This document shows positions 57,885 to 64,000 of a DNA stretch of 64,000 bases, piece after piece. The notes under the pieces are model-generated. The model saw only the letters and a program-made list of their open reading frames with translations. It was not told the origin of the DNA and searched no databases. The stretch comes from Owenia fusiformis (lineage: Eukaryota > Annelida > Polychaeta > Sabellida > Oweniidae). The translations under genes were made by a program, and so were the position numbers. The DNA is taken from assembly GCA_903813345.2 (NCBI GenBank), contig CAIIXF020000002.1, positions 25,806,455 to 25,870,454 on the forward strand. Direction: 5' to 3'. How positions within the stretch are numbered: position 1 is the stretch's first letter; every line of letters starts with the position of its first letter.

Positions 57885-59276
57885 ACTGGTCAGTAACAAG
57901 CGAAGGTAACTAACGGCCGTCACCTTCGCATCAAAGATGGCGCACGGGAAGTGCCGATTTCGATATTTTTTAGTTTTCATCGAATTAAACTACTTTATAG
58001 TTGACGTAATGCTTTTAATGTCTTCCACCGCTTGAGGAAGGTAACTGGGATTTTGGTTTTACAGATGATAAGGCAACTGATATGTGGTGATGCGATAATG
58101 TTATGAGAGTTTATAATGGAGAGCTAAGATGTCCAGTTACCACGTATTGAAAATTAACATGACCGATACCGTATCTTACACTCCCCTCCATAAGTTTGGC
58201 AACCTTTCCCCCCATTGAACTACGTGTTAAAGCCTCTTTACGTTTGAATTTGTATTTACTTAACCGACGATGAAATAACTTATGATATTAATGGAAACGT
58301 AACTTGACTTTATTTCCAATACCTCCAAATTTTTTCAATGTTTTTCCTCAATTACAATAGGTCGAAAATTGATGATAAATTTGATGAATTTTTGAAAATC
58401 GTCATTCCCATGTAATCCAATGGGAAATGGAGGGTTCGGGGCAAATCAGAAATTAGGATATATTTTCAGTAAAAGATTCAGCAAAAAATATTTATATATA
58501 GAAAATTGAATTGTCTAACTTTTTTGAACACTAAGTGTTAAGTTTATTTGATGAATATTAAAGTTACAGCGCTTCAAAGTCATTTTTGAAAATAATTTTT
58601 CGCCTCCTGTGTTATTTCAATGGGAGAGGTTTTTTGAAAAACAATTTTGACTTTAAAGCCCTATAACTTTGTTGAACCTGAAGAAACATATCAATTTTTT
58701 GTTAAATAAGGTAAGCAAATTCAATTGCCTGCCTAACTCGTACTTTTTGCAAGGACTCGGATGGATGGATATTCTGTCATATGACTTGCGGCAAACCTAC
58801 CATTTCTCATTGGTTAACATGGGAATGTCAATTTTCAAAAAATCATCAAATTTATCATCAATTTTTGACCTATTGCCATTGAGGAAAAAAATTGTGAAAA
58901 TTTGGAGGTATTGGAATTACGTTTCCTTCAATAGTATAAGTATTTTCATCGCAGGTTAAGTAAATAAAAATTCAAAGGTAAAGAGGCTTTAACGCATAGT
59001 TCAATGGGGAAAAAAAGGTTGCCAAACTTATTGAGGGGAGTGTACATTTCCAGTTACCTTCCCTTAAGCTATGGAAGATATCGTTGAACTGTGGCTTGAA
59101 CGCATGATATATGAACAATTTATTAAAGCCCATAGTTTTCATGTCATATAAGCCTGGTTTGGCTCAAATACCAAAGCATAACGTCAACTATAAAGTAGTT
59201 TAATTGGATAAAAACTAGAAGTATCCATTTTAGATGCGAAGGTTACGGCCGTTACCTTCGCTTAATACTGGTCAGT
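57885..59276. mobile_element. Inverted-repeat transposon with 10-bp target duplication
   Basis: agcgaaggtaac with cggccgt and ccttcgcatc on the left is the inverse of gatgcgaaggttacggccgt and taccttcgct on the right. Identical 10-mers, actggtcagt, flank it at 57885-57894 and 59267-59276. Subterminal ttaaactactttatagttga and its inverse extend the arms. A 9-11 bp duplication suggests a Mutator-like element, but no transposase is present; the interior is occupied by a separate palindrome. Confidence 0.82.
58177..59044. mobile_element. Long palindrome (arms ~260 bp) nested in the preceding element
   Basis: Left arm 58177-58440 (acactcccctccataagttt, aatacctccaaatttt, ttgatgataaatttgatga) pairs with 58790-59044 in inverse order at roughly 85-90 % identity by eye. 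The central 350 bp is unpaired. A similar end, acccccctccataagttt, occurs at 27812 in the SPRY-like gene. Confidence 0.82.
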
Positions 59277-59728
59277 CTGTCTAAATTTCATTATACAATC
59301 ATACAGTACTTTAGTGAATATAGATTTTTTGTTGTTTCCATTTTAATCGTAACAAATGAAACATGGGAAATAATATCAATTTAGTTCCTAAAAACGACAA
59401 TTATCAACAAAATTAAATGAAGGATCGATTAAGATTAAAAAGATGCGTAAAGTGTATGCACTATGCAATGTGGAAATCAATTGACTTCATTTCAATTGAA
59501 ATTCAACTTCTGGTGAACAGCTTTAACGAATGAATCGATCTCTGTAAGCAGGAATAAGAAAGCGATTCGATTCAAATTCGATTTTTGTGTTGAAACTTTA
59601 AAACGTGATATCATAGACAATCGCAGAGATGTCGAGGAGATGTTTGCAAACAAACAATTTACATATAATTTGACTTGGATTTATAAATTATAGAACTCAG
59701 CAACTGGGAGATAATTTAATCAGCAACC

Positions 59729-60778
59729 ATGACATCAAAATCGTGGATTTTTAAACCTTTTTTGTCAGTTATTTTGACATCGTTATTGGTTACGGTTGGC
59801 CTAAATTTCTTGTTCGCAAAGCAAGTCTTTGTGAACATGCTGAGAAAAGGTTTCAACCGACCATCCTTTGTACAAAATGCAACGCATTTAGTAAATTCGA
59901 ATTCAATATTAAGTAATACTTTAAATAACGCAAATGGTTTAGAGGCCAAATCACCGACAGCTCGACCGAATCAATGTACTTCTTGTTTCCCGCAGTCTTC
60001 TTACATTTTCTCAAACGTTGACGTTTGTTCAACTGAGCATCCCCGGTCGTCTAACGTGAAACTGTTAATGCTTATTTTTACGACACATACGAATACAATG
60101 CAGCGGAACGTATTGCGTAAAACATGGACCAGTATCGCAAAGAATAACACCTCGGAAGTGAGGTACGTGTTTCTGTTTGGGAAACATGATGACCCAAACT
60201 GGAATGATAAAATCGTAGAAGAAGCAAAACAGTATGGAGATATCATTATCAAGGATTTCAAGGACACCTATAGAAATTTAACGTTGAAGACAATATCTGG
60301 TTTTCAGTGGGCAGTTGGATTTTGCCCAAACGCTCGATACATTATGAAAACAGATGAAGATATGTGGGTGAACACACCAAAATTGCTACAAGATATAGAC
60401 TCCTGGAATATTAGTAAAGAAGTGATAGGACATTGTTATTCAACAGGTGCTCCACATCGGGACAAGAAGTCAAAATGGTATGCGTCTCCACTAGAGTATC
60501 CAGAGAAACAATACCCAGGCTTCTGCTCAGGTACCGGCTACGTCACCACCATGAGCGTCGCGCAGGCCATTGTCGGTGTCTCACCACACATACCATACTT
60601 CTATCTTGAAGACGTCTATGTCGCCATTTGCATTAGAAAATTAGGGTATCAACTTCGCAATGTAAAAGGCTTTGACAATAATAAAGTGCCATTTAACCCT
60701 TGTGAGTATCAAAGAATAATAACAAGCCACGGCGTTGCAATTTCAGAGTTGAAAGCTGCGTGGAGTGCAAACTGCTAG
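59729..60778 (+). CDS. Beta-1,3-galactosyltransferase-like enzyme, GT31, single exon (349 aa)
   Basis: Golgi glycosyltransferase that would add a hexose (usually galactose or N-acetylglucosamine) in beta-1,3 linkage to an acceptor glycan. Type II membrane protein: short cytoplasmic tail, one membrane helix at about 9-29, stem region rich in Asn/Ser to about 95, then the catalytic domain. GT31 motifs in order: RNVLRKTW (near 128), YVFLFG (near 148), FKDTYRNLTLKT (near 180), TDEDMWVN (211-218, the DxD-type metal site, here DED), YPGFCSGTGYV (near 262) and EDVYVAIC (near 294). Length is normal. The ATG at 59729 gives the expected tail. Intronless, as common for animal B3GALT genes. The exact sugar specificity cannot be read from sequence. 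An AATAAA lies about 275 bp after the stop. Confidence 0.93.
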   Translation: MTSKSWIFKPFLSVILTSLLVTVGLNFLFAKQVFVNMLRKGFNRPSFVQNATHLVNSNSILSNTLNNANGLEAKSPTARPNQCTSCFPQSSYIFSNVDVCSTEHPRSSNVKLLMLIFTTHTNTMQRNVLRKTWTSIAKNNTSEVRYVFLFGKHDDPNWNDKIVEEAKQYGDIIIKDFKDTYRNLTLKTISGFQWAVGFCPNARYIMKTDEDMWVNTPKLLQDIDSWNISKEVIGHCYSTGAPHRDKKSKWYASPLEYPEKQYPGFCSGTGYVTTMSVAQAIVGVSPHIPYFYLEDVYVAICIRKLGYQLRNVKGFDNNKVPFNPCEYQRIITSHGVAISELKAAWSANC

Positions 60779-61665
60779 ATACCGTTAATGCCTTTAAAGA
60801 TGATTTCAGTGATAAATTCAGCAGAGTTAATGCAATCCTCTAACTTTGGAATAACTTCCTCTTTTTTTTATTGAATTCCATGGGATTTTTATACAAAAAT
60901 GTGCAATGCCGGAAAAAGTGGTATACTTTATAGATGTAGCACAATAACCAACAGAGATTTTGGGAAATCACTTATTTCGTCGAGGCATGCTCTTCCGCCC
61001 AAATCACTCAAAAATGCTGTTCTGGAATCTGACTTTGTCGACGTCAATATTAACAAAATAAACCATCATAAATCCTCAAGGGCACGAGATCAGAAGAATA
61101 TTACGCTGCAGACTAGGCAGAGTATTGGACAATGTGTCCGTGAAAATCAGTATTTTTTAAATTAATTTATTTATTTATCAAAATCGTATAAACATATAAA
61201 CATATCAGTGATAATGACAGTGACAACCTAGTGGGTGTATGACTTATCACAAGCTAAAATATTTATGAAATGGCATATTGTTAGTTACATTTATTATTGA
61301 TGTTACAAAGTGTCTCAAAGTATAAATTATGTAAACCAAACTGGGAAACAAATAAATATGATGTATAAAAAGATATATTAAAACATTTGTATGATGTTAG
61401 TAGTAAATCATATAGTGTGACCCGGGGTGACCCCTGATGCATTCTGGGAGTTTTTCAGGGGTCCACGCTGATTGGGCAGTTTAAACCACGTGCCTACGCT
61501 CTGATTGGTCGAGTTTGACCACGTGACCGACCTTATTAATCACTGTTGAACTAGGTTAATTAAAATCGATGGTTGACCGCTAAAAAGACGTTTAACCTTG
61601 AAAGTCTGTACCGACGGTACAGACTCTGGTAATTTGATACGGAATATTGACAACCGATGAAGTAA
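60779..61665. other. 3' flank of the GT31 gene
   Basis: AT-rich sequence with AATAAA at about 61055, likely holding the 3' UTR. The open frame 60899-61165 is Ser/Lys/Asn-rich without a recognised domain. Around 61420-61560 a GC-richer patch contains facing cacgtg words (aaccacgtgcc, gaccacgtgacc) that may be part of a repeat. Confidence 0.4.
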
Positions 61666-64000
61666 AATTAACTAGACATGTAAATTGAACAAGTTCAATT
61701 TAAGACTCCAGATTTAAACCTTTTTTCAAGCTGAGTCATCCAATTGTAAGCTGAGTCATTCAGAATAAGCTGAGTCAGCTAGAATATAGACATTTAGACA
61801 ACTTTTAAGAATGTTATCTTCGACTCCATTGGCTTAACATGGGGATATCATCATATCGACTTTCCGAGACTTCAAACTGCTATAACTATCTCATCAGAAG
61901 ATGGATCAAAATTTGGTTTAAAGATTTGGATTCCTGAGACATTTCTACTTTTAATTCATAACTCATACGTTAAATATAGAGAACTTTTTACTTTGACCTA
62001 CTTTTCGGACACAAATATCTCAAAAGTGGGTCAAAATACTTTCTGACGGCAAAAGGCTAACACTATTAGCACACTCTTTGCTACCTGTATACAAAATTTT
62101 GAAGCAAATTATTAAAGTGTAGTGTCAGAATCGTAAAAATAAGGAAAAACTATGAATTTGACCTAGATTTTGACCTAGGCATTTTGGTGTCCAAATTTTG
62201 AAGCTATGTAGCTTTTGAGGTCCCCTTCTTTAATAATAGTTAATTATGTTGAGCTTTACCCAGTCTATATCTTGTATTTTACACTTCAAAAAAGTCTTTT
62301 TTTCCCATTGACTTAACATGGTGCACCAAATTGAGCGATTTTTGAGATTTCAAAATGCTTTAACTTCCGAATTGGCAGTCGGATCGAAATTTAGTTTGCA
62401 GATTCAGATTCCTGAGAAAATTCTACTCTTATTTCATAGCTCATATGTTAAATTTGGAGAACTTTTTATTTTGACCTACATTTCGGACACCATATCTCAA
62501 AAGTGGGTCAAAATACTTTCTGACGGCAAAAGGCTAACACTATTAGCACACTCTTTGCTACCTGTTTACAAAATTTTGAAGCAAATTATTAAAGTGTAGT
62601 GTCAGAATCGTAAAAATGAGGAAAAACTATGAATTTGACCTAGATTTTGACCTAGGCATTTTGGTGTCCAAATTTTGAAGCTATGTAGCTTTTGAGGTCC
62701 CCTTCTTTTCTAGGCATTCATTATGTTAAGCTGTACTCAGTCTATATCTTGTATTTTACACTTCGAAAAAGTCTTTTTTCCCATTGGCTTAACATGGGCA
62801 CCAAATTTAGCGATTTTTGAGATTTCAAAACGCAATAACTTCCGAACCGGAAGTCGGATCGAAATTTTGTTTGCAGATTCGGATTCCTGAGATAATTCTA
62901 CACTTATATGATGATTCACACGTTGAATTTGGAGAACTTTTTATGTTCTGACCTACTTTTCGGACACCATATCTCAAAATCGGTAAGAGTAATCAAAAAA
63001 CGGTTTACCATTCGTAATAAGCTTTTTCTAAGGAACATGATGAAAAAAACCCGGAGTGAAAATACCGAAGGACGACTGAGAAAACTTGTAAAATAGTGAA
63101 AAACCACGATTTGACCTAGTTCGTGACCTTTGACCTAGATAAAAAGTTGACCTAATTTCCCAGAAACTAGGCCTCATAACCTAGTTGACTGTGTTAGCAG
63201 ATTTAAGTAAGTCCTTCTAGTTACCGAGAAAACGTGACAAGAGAGAAAGAATAATAATAACTAGACATGTAAATTGAACAAGTTCAATTTAAGACTCCAG
63301 ATTTAAAACTTTTTTTAAGCTGAGTAATCCAAAATACTGTAAGCTGAGCCATTCAGAATAAGCTGAGTCATCTAGAATACAGACATTTAGACAACTCTTA
63401 AGTAGGTTATCTTCGTCTCCATTGGCTTAACATGGGGATATCATAATTCGACTTTTCGAGACTTCAAACAGCTATAACTATCTAACCAGAATTTGGGTCG
63501 AAATTTTGTTTGCAGATTCGAATTTCTGAGAAAATTCTACGTTTTTGTCATAACTCATACATTAAATTTTGAGAACTTTTTATGTTGACCTACTTTCCGG
63601 ACGCCATTCCTCAAAATCGGTAAGAGTAATCAAAAAAGACAGTTACAATAATGAAAGGACTGTCTTTAAGCTACATGCTGAAAAAAAGATAAAGGAATAA
63701 CGACGAATAGTGACAAAGATAATTGACATAACATGGGATATCAAAATACCAATTTTTTAATTTTTCAAAACGCCATTACTTCCAAACCAGGTGTCGGATT
63801 GAAATTTGATTTGCAGATTCGGATTCCTGAGAAAATTCTACCCTTAATTCATAACTCATACGTTAAATTTGGAGTTACTTTCATGTTGACCTACTTTTCG
63901 GACACTATATCTCAAAAGTGGGTCAAAATACTTTCTGACGGCAAAAGGCTAACAATATTAGCACACTCTTTGCTACCTGTATACAAAATTTTGAAGCAAA
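61665..64000 (+). repeat. High-copy repeat array, units of about 450 bp, running off the right edge
   Basis: At least five diverged units. Shared words include cccattgacttaacatgg, ttttgagatttcaaaacg, gcagattcggattcctgaga, aactcatacgttaaatttgg, tttttatgttgacctacttt, cggacaccatatctcaaaa, tttctgacggcaaaaggcta and tttgacctagattttgacct. A block starting actagacatgtaaattgaac with gctgagtcat words occurs at 61670 and again at 63260, giving a higher-order offset of about 1590 bp. Open frames in this stretch are short and not conserved between units. Confidence 0.85.

Noticed and set aside
60899-61165. 88-codon open frame after the GT31 gene
   Set aside because: No recognised domain and no splice support; more likely 3' UTR or flank.

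Overview
The window is nuclear DNA from an intron-rich, AT-rich animal genome. Genes are split into many short exons with canonical GT/AG borders, introns are crowded with small inverted-repeat elements and minisatellites, and the gene set is metazoan: an FG nucleoporin, a NACHT/WD-repeat STAND ATPase, a receptor guanylyl cyclase and a family-31 glycosyltransferase. A marine invertebrate (hemichordate, echinoderm, cephalochordate or mollusc) is the best guess. The sequence alone does not settle the phylum.

Layout. 1-3155 (minus): the 5' two-thirds of NUP58, seven coding exons, running off the left edge. 3156-3929: a short divergent upstream region. 3930-22274 (plus): a complete 28-exon NWD1/NWD2-like gene of 1689 codons, whose exon phases all agree. 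22275-25822: intergenic, with repeats. 25823-29568 (plus): a five-exon gene of unknown name with a SPRY-like region; its last intron holds a 1.3-kb inverted-repeat transposon that itself contains a possible two-exon mini-gene. 29569-32871: intergenic. 32872-55315 (plus): 22 exons of a membrane receptor guanylyl cyclase, complete from signal peptide to most of the cyclase domain, with no C-terminal exon found. 55316-59728: repeats and nested palindromic elements. 59729-60778 (plus): a single-exon GT31 beta-1,3-galactosyltransferase-like gene. 60779-64000: high-copy repeats.

The genes share no obvious pathway. The nucleoporin and NWD genes are divergent neighbours that may share a promoter region. 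The receptor cyclase is an extracellular sensor producing cGMP, the GT31 enzyme belongs in the Golgi, and the NWD protein is a cytosolic STAND switch.

The most unusual signal is structural. Four tandem-repeat arrays straddle exon-intron borders, so that a working splice site has been copied many times: 22 copies of a 47-bp donor unit (14757-15800), six of a 58-bp donor unit (18602-18909), six acceptor copies in a 54-bp unit with a 319-bp higher-order repeat (40735-41244), and nine donor copies in nested 1147-bp and 402-bp duplications (51118-53854). In every array only the copy touching the exon body keeps the reading frame; every other choice reaches an early stop or shifts frame. Other notable items are a TTAA-flanked piggyBac-type element lodged in one arm of a long palindrome (the other arm preserves the empty site), a mariner-type composite, and a dispersed inverted-repeat family whose core has become a 48-bp minisatellite.
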